Notes: generated by a model from the letters alone, not told the origin. Positions 26,211 through 36,191 are shown, numbered from the stretch's first letter. The stretch is DNA of 48,127 bases from Magnetospira sp. (GCA_028282245.1 JANQIL010000110.1:1-48127), one strand, 5' to 3'. Numbers and translations are program-made.

Positions 26211-27347
26211 ATGAAACGCCGTGATTTCATCACCGGCGCCGCGACCGGTCTGGTGGCCGGTGCCGGCGCGCTCGCGCTCTCGGCCTGCGACCAGGAACAG
26301 CCACAGCGGAGTCCGGAACGGAAGCCGCAACCGGCCGCGCCGGCGGTCCAGAAACAGAAACGCGAACTCAAGATGGTCACCACCTGGCCGAAGAACTTTC
26401 CCGGCCTGGGCACCGGCGCGCAGCGTCTGGCCGACCGCATCACGGCGATGAGCGACGGCGAGCTGACGGTCAAGCTGTTCGCGGCCGGAGAACTGGTTCA
26501 GGCCTTCGATTCCTTCGACGCCGTCTCCGGCGGCCAGGCGGAGATGTATCATGGCGCCGAATACTACTGGCAGGGCAAGTCGAAGGCCTTCAATTTCTTT
26601 GCCGCCGTGCCATTCGGCCTGATGTCGCATGAAATGGATGCCTGGGTGCATCAGGCGGGCGGTCAGGACCTGTGGGACGAACTGGCCGCGCCGTTCAACA
26701 TCAAGCCGTTCATCGCCGGCAACACCGGGGTCCAGATGGGGGGCTGGTTCAACAAGGAAATCAACACCATCGAGGACTACAAGGGACTCAAGATCCGGAT
26801 GCCGGGGCTCGGCGGCGAGGTGCTGAGGCGGATCGGCGCCGCGGCGGTGTCCCTGCCGGGCGGCGAGATCTTTCCGTCCCTGCAATCCGGCGCCATCGAC
26901 GCCACGGAATGGGTCGGTCCCTGGAACGATCTCGCGTTCGGCTTCTACAAGGTCGCCAAGTTCTACTACAGCCCCGGCTTCCACGAGCCGGGCACCGTGC
27001 TGTCGTCGGGCGTCAACCTGGATGTCTGGAACGGCCTCTCGGAATCCCACAAGGCCATCGTCCACGGCGCCATGCAGGCCGAGGCGGCCAACATATTCGC
27101 CGAGTTCAACGCCCGCAACGGCGACGCGCTGAGGACCCTGATCGACGATCACGGCGTGATTCTCAAGTCGTTCTCCGACGAGGTGATGCTGGAAGTCCGC
27201 AAGGTCTCGGAGGAGGTCCTGGCCGAGGTCGCGGCGGTCGACGAGATGTCCGGCCGCGTCTACCGGAGCTTCAAGGACTTCCGCGAGAAGGCGAACGGCT
27301 GGCACGGCATCGGCGACGGGCCGTTTGCCCGCGTCCGCGCCCTCTGA
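26211..27347 (+). CDS. dctP: TRAP transporter solute-binding protein, 2-oxoacid/lactate (TakP-like) type
   Basis: This 378-residue protein binds a carboxylate and delivers it to the DctQ/DctM membrane proteins. The N-terminus MKRRDFITG is a Tat-type twin-arginine motif (Arg3-Arg4), followed by a hydrophobic stretch ending in LSAC, a lipobox with Cys26 and Asp27 at +2. It is thus probably a Tat-exported lipoprotein held at the inner membrane. The mature part has ELKMVTTWPKNFPGLGTGAQ, EMYHGAEYYWQGKS, and GLKIRMPGLGGEVL with Arg196 as the carboxylate-binding Arg of the DctP family. WVGPWNDLAFGF is typical of the TakP/lactate-binding branch. The ATG 26211 is favoured by the Tat motif; an in-frame GTG at 26193 lies inside the ribosome site. 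Confidence 0.9.
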   Translation: MKRRDFITGAATGLVAGAGALALSACDQEQPQRSPERKPQPAAPAVQKQKRELKMVTTWPKNFPGLGTGAQRLADRITAMSDGELTVKLFAAGELVQAFDSFDAVSGGQAEMYHGAEYYWQGKSKAFNFFAAVPFGLMSHEMDAWVHQAGGQDLWDELAAPFNIKPFIAGNTGVQMGGWFNKEINTIEDYKGLKIRMPGLGGEVLRRIGAAAVSLPGGEIFPSLQSGAIDATEWVGPWNDLAFGFYKVAKFYYSPGFHEPGTVLSSGVNLDVWNGLSESHKAIVHGAMQAEAANIFAEFNARNGDALRTLIDDHGVILKSFSDEVMLEVRKVSEEVLAEVAAVDEMSGRVYRSFKDFREKANGWHGIGDGPFARVRAL

Positions 27348-27407
27348 TCCGGAGGTTGCCCGGGAACGCCTCCCCGACCGGCTTTCCGGGCACCGTTCGC
27401 ACGCATC

Positions 27408-27929
27408 GTGGCCACCCTCATCGCCGTCGCGGATCGCATTGACCGCCTCAATTCGTGGATCGGGCGCGGCGTGGCGTGGCTGGCCCTGGCCATGGTGCTG
27501 GTTCAGTTCCTGGTGGTGCTGTTGCGCTACATCTTCGGACTCGGCTTCATCTGGATGCAGGAGTCCGTCATCTACATGCATGCCTTCATGTTCATGCTGG
27601 GGGCCGGGTTCACGCTGCTCAACGACGGGCACGTGCGGGTCGACGCGTTCTATCGCGGCGCCTCGATGCGATTCAAGGCCTGGGTCAACCTGCTGGGAGC
27701 CCTGTTCCTGCTGATTCCGGTCTGCGCGCTGATCGTCTGGGCCTCCTGGAGCTACGTTATCGACTCCTGGATCGCCTGGGAGGGCTCCAAGGAAACCAGC
27801 GGCATTCAGGCGGTGTTTCTGCTCAAGACGGCGATTCCGGTGTTCGGCGGCCTGATGATCCTACAGGGTGCCTCGCTGGCCATCCGGGCCGCCCATAGCC
27901 TCGTCGGGGACGCCGACGAGGACGGCTGA
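27408..27929 (+). CDS. dctQ: TRAP transporter small permease subunit
   Basis: This 173-residue four-helix membrane protein has hydrophobic segments at about 20-42, 52-72, 95-115 and 138-158. It shows RYIFGLGFIWMQESVIYMHAFMFMLGAGFTLLNDGHVRVDAFY, the DctQ hallmark (W.QE...Y......A.......HVRVD). It scaffolds the large permease. The start is GTG at 27408, 60 nt after dctP; the ribosome site is weak. dctM follows after 24 nt. Confidence 0.92.
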   Translation: MATLIAVADRIDRLNSWIGRGVAWLALAMVLVQFLVVLLRYIFGLGFIWMQESVIYMHAFMFMLGAGFTLLNDGHVRVDAFYRGASMRFKAWVNLLGALFLLIPVCALIVWASWSYVIDSWIAWEGSKETSGIQAVFLLKTAIPVFGGLMILQGASLAIRAAHSLVGDADEDG

Positions 27930-27953
27930 CCAACCGGGAAAGGGGCCACCCAT

Positions 27954-29528
27954 ATGTCCGGCGACCTCCTGGGCCTGCTCATGTTCCTGGCCACCTTCGG
28001 GTTGCTGATGGCCGGATTTCCGGTCGCCTTCACCCTGTCCGGAACGGCCCTCGCCTTCGCCGGCCTGGGCATCCTGACCGGAACCCTGGACGCGTCCTTC
28101 CTGTCGTTCATGCCGCAGCGGGTTTTCGGCAGCATGACCAACGAGGTGCTGATCGCGCTCCCGCTGTTCGTGTTCATGGGGGTGATGCTGGAGCGCTCCA
28201 GGGTGGCCGAGGAACTGCTGGACTCCATGGGCCGCCTGTTCGGGCCGATACGCGGCGGCCTCGGAATTTCGGTGATCCTCGTCGGCACCCTGCTCGCCGC
28301 ATCGACCGGCATCGTCGGCGCGACCGTGGTCACCATGGGGTTGCTGTCGTTGCCGACCATGCTGCGCCGGGGGTACGACCCGAGTTTGGCCTGCGGGGCG
28401 ATCTCGGCGGCCGGCACCCTGGGCCAGATCATTCCGCCGTCGATCGTGCTGATCCTGCTCGGCGACCAAATCTCCAACGCCCATCAGGATGCCCAGCGAG
28501 GCCTCGGCAACTTCTCGCCGGAGCCGGTGTCGGTGGGCGACCTGTTCGCCGGCGCCCTGCTGCCCGGGCTCCTGCTGGTCGCCCTTTACATCCTCTACCA
28601 GCTTGCCATGGCGTGGCGGCGTCCCGCCTCGTCGCCGGCCATTCCGTCCGGCGAGTTGGGCGACATCGGCCCCCTCCGGACGGCACTCGTCATCGCCCGC
28701 GCGCTGATCCCGCCGATCGCCCTGATCGTCTCCGTCCTGGGCTCGATCCTGACCGGCGTCGCCACCCCGACCGAGGCGGCGGCGGTCGGATCGGTGGGCG
28801 CCCTCTACCTGGGCGCGCTGCGGCAAACCGACGCTCCGGGCTGGCCGGTCTATCTCGGCATCGGGGGTCTGGCCCTGATGTTCGCCCTCTCCGCGCGGGC
28901 CGATCTCAGAATCACCCGCGACGTCATCCCCGGAGCCGACATGGCGGCCATCGCGGCGGCAATGGCGGGCGGCCTGCTGGTCCTCCAGGGCACCGCGGTG
29001 AGCGTGATCCGGATTTGGCGGGCCGGGATTCTGCCGGATGTCATGCGGGCCACCGTCAACATCACCGCGATGGTGTTCGTGATTCTGATCGGCGCCGCCC
29101 TGTTCTCGCTGGTGTTCCGGGGCTTCGGCGGCGACGAGCTGGTGCACGATTTCCTGGCCGGATTGCCGGGCGGCGCCTTCGCGGCGGTGGTCCTGGTGAT
29201 GGGGTTGATGTTCCTGCTCGGGTTCTTCCTCGACTTCATCGAGATCATTTTCGTCGTGGTGCCGATCGTCGCCCCGATCCTGCTCGCCATGGGGCTCGAC
29301 CCGGTGTGGCTGGGGGTCATGATGGCGATGAACCTGCAAACCTCGTTCCTCACCCCGCCGTTCGGCTTCGCCCTGTTCTACCTGCGCGGCGTTGCGCCGA
29401 AGCAGGTCACGACCCTGCAAATCTATCGGGGCGCGGTGCCCTTCGTGGTGATCCAGATCGTCGGCCTGGTCATGTTGGCCGCGTTTCCGGCGCTTGCCAC
29501 CTGGTTGCCCAAGGTGGTGTTCGGCTGA
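27954..29528 (+). CDS. dctM: TRAP transporter large permease subunit
   Basis: DctM is the ion-coupled transport subunit. The protein has 524 residues with about 12-13 membrane segments. Motifs are LPLFVFMGVMLERSRVAEELL, AASTGIVGATVVTMGLLSLPTMLRRGYDPSLACGAISAAGTLGQIIPPSIVLILLGDQ (about 110-170), SVLGSILTGVATPTEAAAVGSVGAL and the C-terminal DFIEIIFVVVPIVAPIL and TSFLTPPFGFALFYLRGVAP. This is longer than the 425-residue minimum owing to an insertion at about 285-360, as in the TakM-type. AAAGGGG lies about 9 nt before the ATG. It completes a dctP-dctQ-dctM operon. Confidence 0.94.
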   Translation: MSGDLLGLLMFLATFGLLMAGFPVAFTLSGTALAFAGLGILTGTLDASFLSFMPQRVFGSMTNEVLIALPLFVFMGVMLERSRVAEELLDSMGRLFGPIRGGLGISVILVGTLLAASTGIVGATVVTMGLLSLPTMLRRGYDPSLACGAISAAGTLGQIIPPSIVLILLGDQISNAHQDAQRGLGNFSPEPVSVGDLFAGALLPGLLLVALYILYQLAMAWRRPASSPAIPSGELGDIGPLRTALVIARALIPPIALIVSVLGSILTGVATPTEAAAVGSVGALYLGALRQTDAPGWPVYLGIGGLALMFALSARADLRITRDVIPGADMAAIAAAMAGGLLVLQGTAVSVIRIWRAGILPDVMRATVNITAMVFVILIGAALFSLVFRGFGGDELVHDFLAGLPGGAFAAVVLVMGLMFLLGFFLDFIEIIFVVVPIVAPILLAMGLDPVWLGVMMAMNLQTSFLTPPFGFALFYLRGVAPKQVTTLQIYRGAVPFVVIQIVGLVMLAAFPALATWLPKVVFG

Positions 29529-29551
29529 ACGGCGGGCTGCTCCCAACAAGA

Positions 29552-29577
29552 AACCCCCGCCGACAACGGCGGGGGTT
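29552..29577. terminator. strong terminator between convergent dctM and bioY
   Basis: An 11-bp perfect stem AACCCCCGCCG / CGGCGGGGGTT has a 4-nt loop ACAA. On the minus strand the stem is followed by TCTTGTT after its own TT, giving a U-rich tail, so it is best read as the bioY terminator; it can also stop dctM transcripts. Confidence 0.8.
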
Positions 29578-29606
29578 CCATGTGAAGGCCGGGACTCCGG
29601 AGAGGG

Positions 29607-30200
29607 TCAGCCGCGACGGGCCAGCAGCTTCCAGGCGGTCGGCAGGACGGCGGCGGCGAGGGCGATCTTCAACGCGGCGGCGAGCAGGAACGGCGTCATG
29701 CCGAACTGGATCGCCTTCTCGAAGCCGATCAGATAGGTCAGCCAAATGATCCCCGGCACGTAGAGGGTCACGGTCCCCAGCAGCATCGCCGCGAGGGTGG
29801 TCGGGACGGTCCGGTCCCATCCCCGCTGGGCCAGAGTGCCGACGATCCAGGCGGTGGCCAGGTAGCCGACGAGATAACCGCCGGTCGGGCCCATCATATA
29901 GGCAAGGCCGATCCCCTTTTCCGGGGTGCCGGCGAACACCGGCAGTCCGGCCGCGCCTTCGAGCAGATAGAGCGCGATGGTGGCGACGCCGAGGCGCGGC
30001 CCGAAGGCGGCGCCGATCAGCAGCACCACGAACGTCTGCATGGTCATCGGCACCGGCCAGAACGGAATCTGAAGCTTGGCCGACACCGCCAACAGAAGGG
30101 ACCCGGCAAAGGCCAGCAGAAGGCCCTTGATCAGGCGATTCTGCTGAAACGATGGCCAGGCGGCGACAAGCAAGGTCGTGTGAGTGGTCTCAGCGCGCAT
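29607..30200 (-). CDS. bioY: BioY biotin transporter S component
   Basis: BioY is the substrate-binding membrane subunit of ECF-type biotin transporters. The 197-residue protein from ATG 30200 (AGAGG lies 5 nt upstream) has six hydrophobic segments. It shows KLQIPFWPVPMTMQTFVVLLIGAAFGPRLG (about 42-71), LPVFAGTPEKGIGLAYMMGPTGGYLVGYL and the late GMTPFLLAAALKIALAAAVLP. The Q-I-P-x-x-P-V-P-x-T-x-Q-T block is diagnostic. No bioM/bioN ATPase or energy-coupling gene is adjacent, as in many alphaproteobacteria where BioY acts alone or shares modules. It lies 14 nt after the DUF6314 gene and ends at a strong terminator. Confidence 0.93.
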   Translation of the reverse strand: MRAETTHTTLLVAAWPSFQQNRLIKGLLLAFAGSLLLAVSAKLQIPFWPVPMTMQTFVVLLIGAAFGPRLGVATIALYLLEGAAGLPVFAGTPEKGIGLAYMMGPTGGYLVGYLATAWIVGTLAQRGWDRTVPTTLAAMLLGTVTLYVPGIIWLTYLIGFEKAIQFGMTPFLLAAALKIALAAAVLPTAWKLLARRG

Positions 30201-30214
30201 CGGAACCTCTTGAT

Positions 30215-30673
30215 TTATGGGAGACATGAAAGCCGATACTTACGGTAGCAGTCTTTTCGTCGGTCGTAAACGGCTTCCAGACGGCTCAGGATGGAGAGAT
30301 CCTTGGTCGGTCCGGTGACCCGCCATTGAACCCGCAGCCGAGATCCACGCTCAAGCGTGAAGCGGCCCCGGTACAGGTCGTCGCCGCAGCGGTGCCGGAC
30401 CGACCACGCGCCGCCGCGCAGGTCGAGATCATGGAAGGGGCGGCCGTCCTCGAACCGGAACTCGGCGCGGTGCCGGGCCGGAAACCGCAGCCGGTAATCG
30501 CGGAAGAACGGTCCCTGGTGGGACCCCATGCGCAGGACGCCGCGCTCCCGGTAGCCGGTCGTGTCGATCACGACCAGACCATCCACGACCAGGCCACGGA
30601 GCCCGGACCGGCGGTCGTCGATCCGACGGGTCAGCCGCCAGGTCCGACACAGGAATCGCCGCAGATCATCCAA
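30215..30673 (-). CDS. DUF6314-family protein
   Basis: About 152 residues. It shows [18 protein letters not shown] near the start, [15 protein letters not shown] and [12 protein letters not shown] in the middle, then [22 protein letters not shown] at the end. This pattern (FL..W.L.R.I.DR, F.DGR.FH..DL, H.C..D.Y.G, W.V.GP.KD) fits a small, mainly beta-stranded family of unknown function common in alphaproteobacteria (DUF6314, assigned from memory). No ATG is available in frame; TTG 30673 gives the expected N-terminus and overlaps the end of parC by 8 nt. A longer frame up to 30733 lies wholly in parC coding DNA. bioY follows directly. Confidence 0.72.
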   Translation of the reverse strand: MDDLRRFLCRTWRLTRRIDDRRSGLRGLVVDGLVVIDTTGYRERGVLRMGSHQGPFFRDYRLRFPARHRAEFRFEDGRPFHDLDLRGGAWSVRHRCGDDLYRGRFTLERGSRLRVQWRVTGPTKDLSILSRLEAVYDRRKDCYRKYRLSCLP

Positions 30674-32888
30674 ACCGGTTCGACTTCGGGAAACCGTTGG
30701 GCGGCAGGCGGCCGCTCTGCGCCCGCTTGCCAATCCAGGCCGTCAGATCGGTTTCGGTGCGGGTCCGTCCGCCGAGACTCCAGGTCAGGCCGTCGGCGTG
30801 CCCGAACACCTTGAGGTCGGACAGCCCGCCGTCGCGGTATTTTTGCAGGATCACCCCGCGCCCTCGCGCCATCACCGGGATTTCGTCGACCGCGAACACC
30901 AGCAGCTTGCGGTTCTTGCCGATCACCGCCACCGAGTCCCCGGCGACCGGCCGGCAGATCCGGGCCCGGTCGACGCCGCCCAGGGTCATCACCTGGCGGC
31001 CGGAGCGGGTCTGCGCCACCACCTCGTCCTCGGCGACCCGGAACCCGCGCCCGGAGAACGCGGCGATCAGCAGTTCGCGTCCCGGCTTGTGGACCAGGAC
31101 CGCCGCGATATCGTGCTCGTTGGGCAGGTCGACCATCAGACGGACCGGCTCTCCCATCCCCCGCCCGCCCGGCAGGCGGTCGACCCCGAGGGTGTAGAAG
31201 CGGCCGTTGGTCGCAAAAATCAACAGCTTATCGGTCGTTTCGCACCTGATGACGAAACGTTCCCGGTCGCCTTCCTTATATTTCAAATTCGCAACGTTCT
31301 CCACGTGACCCTTGAGCGCCCGGACCCAGCCCTTCTCCGAGCACAGCACGGTCACCGGTTCCCGCTCGATCATCGAATCCAGCGGCACCACCACGGCGCT
31401 CGGCGGCTGGCCGATCTCGGTGCGCCGCCGCCCGAGTTCGGTCTTGCCGCCGAAGCGGGCCCGGGTCTCGGAAATCTGCTCGGCGATCCGTGCCCAGCGC
31501 CGTTGCGGATCGGCCAGCAGGTCCTCCAGGTCGGTCTTCTCGGCGGTCAGTTTCGCGTGCTCCGCGCGAATTTCGATCTCTTCCAGCTTGCGCAACTGGC
31601 GCAGCCGCATGTTGAGGATGGACTCCGCCTGGAGGTCGGAAAGGCCGAAGCGGCGCATCATTTCCCGTTTCGGCTCGTCTTCCTCCCGGATGATTCGGAT
31701 CACTTCATCGAGGTTGAGATAGGCGACCAGGAAGCCTTCGAGGATTTCGAGGCGGCGGGCGATCTTCTCCAGGCGGTGCTCGGTGCGCCGCGTCAGAACC
31801 ACGTGGCGATGGTCCAGATAGGCCGTCAGCGCCTCGCGCAAGGACATCACGCGCGGCGTGTTGTCGGCGTCCAGCACATTCAGATTGAGTCCGAAACGGG
31901 TTTCCAGGTCGGTCAGACGGAACAATTGTTCCATCATCGAGTCCGGATCGAGGCCGCGATTGCGCGGTTCCAGGACCAACCGCACCTCGTCCGTGGACTC
32001 GTCCCGGACGTCGGCCAGAAACGGCAGCTTGCGGGCCTCCAGAAGCTCGGCGATTTTTTCGAGCAGGCGCGCCTTCTGCACCTGATAGGGAATTTCGGTG
32101 ACGACGATCTGGAACATGCCCAAACGCAGCTTCTCGACCGTCCAGCGCGCCCGGATTCGGAACGACCCGCGCCCGGTGCGATAGGCCTCGGCGACCCCGT
32201 CGCGGCTCTCCACCAGCACCCCGCCGGTCGGGAAATCGGGCCCGGGCACCAAGTCGACCAGTTTTTCCAGCGTGGCGTTCGGATGCCTGACGAGGTGCAG
32301 CAGGGCATCGCAAAGCTCGCCCACGTTGTGCGGTGGGATCGCGGTCGCCATGCCCACCGCGATGCCCTGGGCACCGTTGGCGAGCAGGTTCGGGAAGGCG
32401 GCCGGCAGCACCGCCGGCTCCTCCTCCTCGCCATCGTAGGTGGCGCGGAAATCGACCGCGTTCTCGTCGATGCCGTCGAGCAGGGCATGCGCCACCTCGG
32501 TCAGGCGGGCCTCAGTGTAGCGCATGGCGGCGGCGTTGTCGCCATCGATGTTGCCGAAGTTGCCCTGCCCGTCGACCAGCGGATAGCGCTGCGCGAATTC
32601 CTGGGCCAGACGGACCATGGCGTCATAGATGGCCTGATCGCCGTGCGGATGATACTTGCCCATCACGTCGCCGACGATGCGGGCGCATTTCTTGAAGCCG
32701 GTGCCGGGGTTCAGCTTCAGTTGCCGCATGGCGTAGAGGAGCCGGCGATGCACCGGTTTGAGGCCGTCGCGCACGTCGGGCAGCGAGCGCGACATGATCG
32801 TGGAGAGGGCATAGGACAGGTAGCGCTCGCCGAGCGCGTCGGCAAGCCTGGTGTCGCGAATGTCCTCGGCCGGGGCGCCGGTGCTCAT
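30666..32888 (-). CDS. parC: DNA topoisomerase IV subunit A
   Basis: ParC is the DNA-cleaving subunit that, with ParE, unlinks daughter chromosomes. The protein has 740 residues. It shows [29 protein letters not shown] (26-54), [14 protein letters not shown] (78-91), [22 protein letters not shown] with catalytic Tyr124, and a C-terminal beta-propeller region shorter than that of GyrA, without the GyrA box QRRGGKG. This separates it from gyrA. At the position of E. coli ParC Ser80 it has Gln85, which I believe is usual in alphaproteobacterial ParC. The ATG 32888 begins [29 protein letters not shown], fitting the family. No parE is in the window. Confidence 0.94.
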   Translation of the reverse strand: MSTGAPAEDIRDTRLADALGERYLSYALSTIMSRSLPDVRDGLKPVHRRLLYAMRQLKLNPGTGFKKCARIVGDVMGKYHPHGDQAIYDAMVRLAQEFAQRYPLVDGQGNFGNIDGDNAAAMRYTEARLTEVAHALLDGIDENAVDFRATYDGEEEEPAVLPAAFPNLLANGAQGIAVGMATAIPPHNVGELCDALLHLVRHPNATLEKLVDLVPGPDFPTGGVLVESRDGVAEAYRTGRGSFRIRARWTVEKLRLGMFQIVVTEIPYQVQKARLLEKIAELLEARKLPFLADVRDESTDEVRLVLEPRNRGLDPDSMMEQLFRLTDLETRFGLNLNVLDADNTPRVMSLREALTAYLDHRHVVLTRRTEHRLEKIARRLEILEGFLVAYLNLDEVIRIIREEDEPKREMMRRFGLSDLQAESILNMRLRQLRKLEEIEIRAEHAKLTAEKTDLEDLLADPQRRWARIAEQISETRARFGGKTELGRRRTEIGQPPSAVVVPLDSMIEREPVTVLCSEKGWVRALKGHVENVANLKYKEGDRERFVIRCETTDKLLIFATNGRFYTLGVDRLPGGRGMGEPVRLMVDLPNEHDIAAVLVHKPGRELLIAAFSGRGFRVAEDEVVAQTRSGRQVMTLGGVDRARICRPVAGDSVAVIGKNRKLLVFAVDEIPVMARGRGVILQKYRDGGLSDLKVFGHADGLTWSLGGRTRTETDLTAWIGKRAQSGRLPPNGFPKSNRFG

Positions 32889-32987
32889 GGATGTGCGGGC
32901 CTGTGCGGGGTTGGTCGAGAGTCAGCTACATACAGTAGCCGATCGGAAACCGACGCTCAACATGCGGCGGGGAAACCCAGTCGTCAC

Positions 32988-34073
32988 CTAATGGGAGTCC
33001 CCCGGCCAGTCGAACGTCCAGGTGGTTTTCTCCACCTGCTCCTTCGGAGGCTGGCCGCCGGCCCGCAAGATGGTCCTCGACTCGACCATGACCCGTCGCG
33101 GCATCAAGGTGGCGGGCGCGGTGATCGCCTCGATCACGATCCTGCGACGAATGTCCTCCAGACCCGCGAGGAAGTCCTCGAGCCCGGCCGCCCGGTCGCC
33201 GGCCATCTCCTTGACCTGCCGGCGCATCATGGACGCGAAGGCGGCCTTGAACTCCGGACCGTCCAGCAGCGATTCGGCGCGCAGGCGCACGCAGCCGACG
33301 CAGTCGGACACCGGCCCCAGGGAGTGTATGCGGGTCTGTTGCTCGACACTGGTTCCAAACATCGGAATCACCGAGGTCAGGACGACGGTCTCGCCCTCGG
33401 CAAATTCCGCGTGGCGCCAGAACGTCACCCAATAGGCCCAGTCATCCCCGGTTTTGGCGGCGATCTGCCGTTGCATCGCCGGAGTGCGCATTTGGGCGAA
33501 TATCCGATCCAATACCGCCTGCTTCTCGGCGTCCAATTGCTCCTGGGCCCCTATGAACGCGCGCAGCTCGGACAGCAGGCGGTCGATGTCGAACCCCTCG
33601 AGCGACAGAAGCTCGCCGCCATCCGACACCCGAAAACTCGGCGCAAGCGACGACAGGGCCTGAACCGGGGCGATTTCCGCCCGCTCCCCGGGTGTGTCGA
33701 TGACTTCGCCGTTCAATTGAACGATCTCGAACTCCCTTGGGGTCACCAGATAGGTCCCGTCCGCCGGATTACGCGCCCCGACGAGCGTGAACACGGCTTG
33801 CATCGTATTGCCTTTTTTGAGCTTGGCCACGCGCACCGGGACGCGGACCGACTCCGGCCATCCGAAGGCCGGCGTGATCGTCGCGGCGCCGTCATCGGCG
33901 GCCGACCCGTCGATTGCCGCGAGCCCCATCGCCAGGGCGAGCGAGACGATCGCGATCATTGACTTGACGGTCGATCGGGCCCCGAACCCCATGCGGTGGT
34001 CGCGAGCCCGGCGCCCGGCCACCAACGATCGCCCGTTGAATCGGTCGAACGGGTCTGCCGTGAATATACCCAT
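32988..34073 (-). CDS. exported protein of unknown function with a CxxC motif
   Basis: A 361-residue protein I do not recognise. A signal-type hydrophobic segment is at about 38-54 (SMIAIVSLALAMGLAAI), with possible cleavage after GSA near 57. The 38 residues before it are basic. I kept ATG 34073 because GGGAG lies 6 nt upstream; ATG 33992 or 33959 would give a more usual signal peptide but have no ribosome site. The mature part is mixed: beta-like at first (VRVPVRVAKLKKGNTMQAVFTLVGAR), then an alpha-helical section (about 170-215, SLEGFDIDRLLSELRAFI), a CVGC pair at about 258-261, helices to about 310, and a beta-like tail. No catalytic motif is evident. It follows the SLC13 gene on the same strand, with a hairpin between. 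Confidence 0.7.
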   Translation of the reverse strand: MGIFTADPFDRFNGRSLVAGRRARDHRMGFGARSTVKSMIAIVSLALAMGLAAIDGSAADDGAATITPAFGWPESVRVPVRVAKLKKGNTMQAVFTLVGARNPADGTYLVTPREFEIVQLNGEVIDTPGERAEIAPVQALSSLAPSFRVSDGGELLSLEGFDIDRLLSELRAFIGAQEQLDAEKQAVLDRIFAQMRTPAMQRQIAAKTGDDWAYWVTFWRHAEFAEGETVVLTSVIPMFGTSVEQQTRIHSLGPVSDCVGCVRLRAESLLDGPEFKAAFASMMRRQVKEMAGDRAAGLEDFLAGLEDIRRRIVIEAITAPATLMPRRVMVESRTILRAGGQPPKEQVEKTTWTFDWPGDSH

Positions 34074-34096
34074 GAGAAACTCCCTAAAAACGGATA

Positions 34097-34131
34097 CGCC
34101 GCGCGGACAACATACCAGAAAAGGCGCGGCG
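34097..34131 (-). terminator. hairpin between the SLC13 gene and the unknown exported-protein gene
   Basis: On the minus strand CGCCGCGC and GCGCGGCG form a perfect 8-bp stem with a 19-nt loop, followed by TATCCGTTTTTAGG and immediately by the ribosome site of the downstream gene. It fits an intrinsic terminator for the SLC13 transcript. Because it lies about 24 nt before the next start codon it could also be a leader hairpin controlling that gene. Confidence 0.5.
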
Positions 34132-34197
34132 GCGTCCCCGACGGCGGTGCCGCGATTGCCTCGGAGGCCGGGTCGCGGGCTCGCTCGACAAAGCCCC

Positions 34198-36060
34198 CTA
34201 CCCCAACGCCCAAAGGGCGTAGGCCGTGAACGCTCCCCACAACACCACCACGAGCGGCCCCCCGGCGCGCACGAAATCCATATAGCGGTAATGCCCGGGG
34301 CCCATTACCAATAGGCTGGTCTGGTAGCCGGTCGGCGTGGCGAAAGCGCAGTTGGCGGCCAGCAGCACCGCGATGGCATAGAGATGCGCGTCGCCCCCCA
34401 GTTCGCCGGCCAGGCCGACCGCGATCGGCGTGAACAGGACCGCCGTGGCGTTGGAGCCGATCAGATTGGACAGCGCCGCCATGATCAGGAAGAATCCGGA
34501 CAACACGGCGACCGGACCGACGCCGGCCAGCAGCCCGGTGAGGGCGTGGGCGATCAGGGCCGCGCCGCCGGTCTCCTGCAGGGCGGCGCCGAACGCCAGG
34601 GTGGCCGGAATCACGGTGACGATCCGCGCGTCGAGGGCGCGCGCCGCCTGGGTCACGTTCAGAACGCCAAGCGCCACCATCCCCGCCGCGCCGCCGATCG
34701 CCAGCACCACCACCGGCACCAGGCCGCTCGCCGCGACGATCACGAAGATCAGGAACACGATCAGCGACCGCACCACGCCGCGCCGGTGCGGCAGGTCCTC
34801 GCTGGACCCGGACATCAGCACCACGTCCGGATCGTCGCGCAGTCTTTCCACGTCCTCGGCCCGCCCCTGGACCAGCAGCAGATCCCCGGCCTCCATGAAA
34901 ATCCGCGACAGGCGGCTGCGGAACACCACGTCGCGGCGCCGGATGCCAAGCACCGCGCAGCGGCTGCGGGCCTGGAAGCCGGCCCGCCCGATGCGCCGCC
35001 GGATCAGGCTGGAGCCGGGCGCCACCATCACCTCGGCCAGCGCGCGGTCCTCGTCCTGCAGCACGTCGCCGATCGCCTCCGGTGGTGCGTGATCGTGGAA
35101 TCCGGGCGGCTTGAGGAGGCCCGGGTGCTTGCCCTGGATTTCGGTCAGCGCCCGGCGCGATCCGGCGACCACCGCCAGATCGCCGGTGCGCAGCCTGAAT
35201 CCGTGGAACGGTGGCCGGAACACCCGCTCCTCGCGCACCACCATCCGCAGCCGCACCGTGGGCAGCGCCTTGACCACCGCGCCCACCGCCTCGACGCCAT
35301 CGAGCGGCGACCCGGCGTGAATCGGAATCTGCGCCATGAAATACTTGGCCGAGCGGGCGAGCAGCTTCTCGGCCAGCGACGCCCGGTCGACCAGCAGGCG
35401 CGGCATGGCGAACAGCACATAGATCAGGCCGACCACGGCCAGGACGGTTGCCGGCAAAATCATCTCGAAGAAACCCAGCGGCCGCTCGCCAAGCGCGACC
35501 AACTCGCTGGACACCAGCAGGTTGGACCCCGAGCCGACCAGGGTCATCGAGCCGCCCATGGCGGCGGTGAAGCTGAGCCCCATCATGACGCGGCTCGGCG
35601 ACACCTTCATCCGCTCGGCCAGACGCTGCAAGATCGGGATGAAAATCACCACCACCGGCACGTTGTTCATCACCGCGCTGATCAGGGTCACCGTGGCAAG
35701 GGCGATCGCGACCGACAGGGCAGCGCGGCCGCGCGACAGCGACAGCAGGGCCAGGGCGCCGCGCTCCAGGACTCCGGTGCGCACCAGCCCCTGGCCGATC
35801 ACCAGAAGTCCCAGCACGGTCAGCAGGGCCGGATTGCTGAACCCGGCCAGAAGACGCGCCACGTCGAGACGATTGACGCCGTCCGCGCCGGCCGCCGGAA
35901 AAAAATGAAAAATCACGATCAGAAGAACGATCGCGCCGATCGACGTGATCTCCATGGGCAGACGCTCGGTCACGTAGAGCGCCAGGACCCCGGCGAGCAG
36001 CAGGAACACCGTCCAGATCTGGATATCGCCAATGACGTCGTGCGGCAGACCGGTTTCCAT
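34198..36060 (-). CDS. SLC13-family permease with two RCK_C (TrkA-C) domains
   Basis: This 620-residue inner-membrane transporter of the ion transporter superfamily is of the type annotated as SLC13 or CitT/ArsB-like. The N-terminal membrane half is at about 10-210 ([61 protein letters not shown]). Two cytoplasmic TrkA-C-like domains follow at about 225-410 ([26 protein letters not shown]). A second membrane half spans about 440-620 ([38 protein letters not shown]). The TrkA-C insert suggests ligand-gated control. The substrate may be sulfate or a dicarboxylate; sequence does not decide. I chose ATG 36060 with GGGGAGGGGG upstream; the frame to 36174 has no match. Confidence 0.87.
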   Translation of the reverse strand: METGLPHDVIGDIQIWTVFLLLAGVLALYVTERLPMEITSIGAIVLLIVIFHFFPAAGADGVNRLDVARLLAGFSNPALLTVLGLLVIGQGLVRTGVLERGALALLSLSRGRAALSVAIALATVTLISAVMNNVPVVVIFIPILQRLAERMKVSPSRVMMGLSFTAAMGGSMTLVGSGSNLLVSSELVALGERPLGFFEMILPATVLAVVGLIYVLFAMPRLLVDRASLAEKLLARSAKYFMAQIPIHAGSPLDGVEAVGAVVKALPTVRLRMVVREERVFRPPFHGFRLRTGDLAVVAGSRRALTEIQGKHPGLLKPPGFHDHAPPEAIGDVLQDEDRALAEVMVAPGSSLIRRRIGRAGFQARSRCAVLGIRRRDVVFRSRLSRIFMEAGDLLLVQGRAEDVERLRDDPDVVLMSGSSEDLPHRRGVVRSLIVFLIFVIVAASGLVPVVVLAIGGAAGMVALGVLNVTQAARALDARIVTVIPATLAFGAALQETGGAALIAHALTGLLAGVGPVAVLSGFFLIMAALSNLIGSNATAVLFTPIAVGLAGELGGDAHLYAIAVLLAANCAFATPTGYQTSLLVMGPGHYRYMDFVRAGGPLVVVLWGAFTAYALWALG

Positions 36061-36191
36061 GCCCCCTCCCCGAGTCGGCGCCCCATGGTCGCGCAAGCCG
36101 CCTCCGGCCGCAAGCCGCCGCGCCGTCCGGCTCGCGGGATGACAGGCCATGGTATGGGAGGCCCCCGGCGCCACAACCCAGGGGGCGCCCG

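Noticed and set aside
30666-32888. Quinolone-resistance change in ParC (Gln85 at the Ser80 position)
   Set aside because: To my knowledge Gln is usual at this position in alphaproteobacterial ParC, so it is not evidence of selection.
30561-33962. A 1133-codon open frame on the plus strand
   Set aside because: It is antisense to parC and the exported-protein gene, with composition typical of a shadow frame and no motif.
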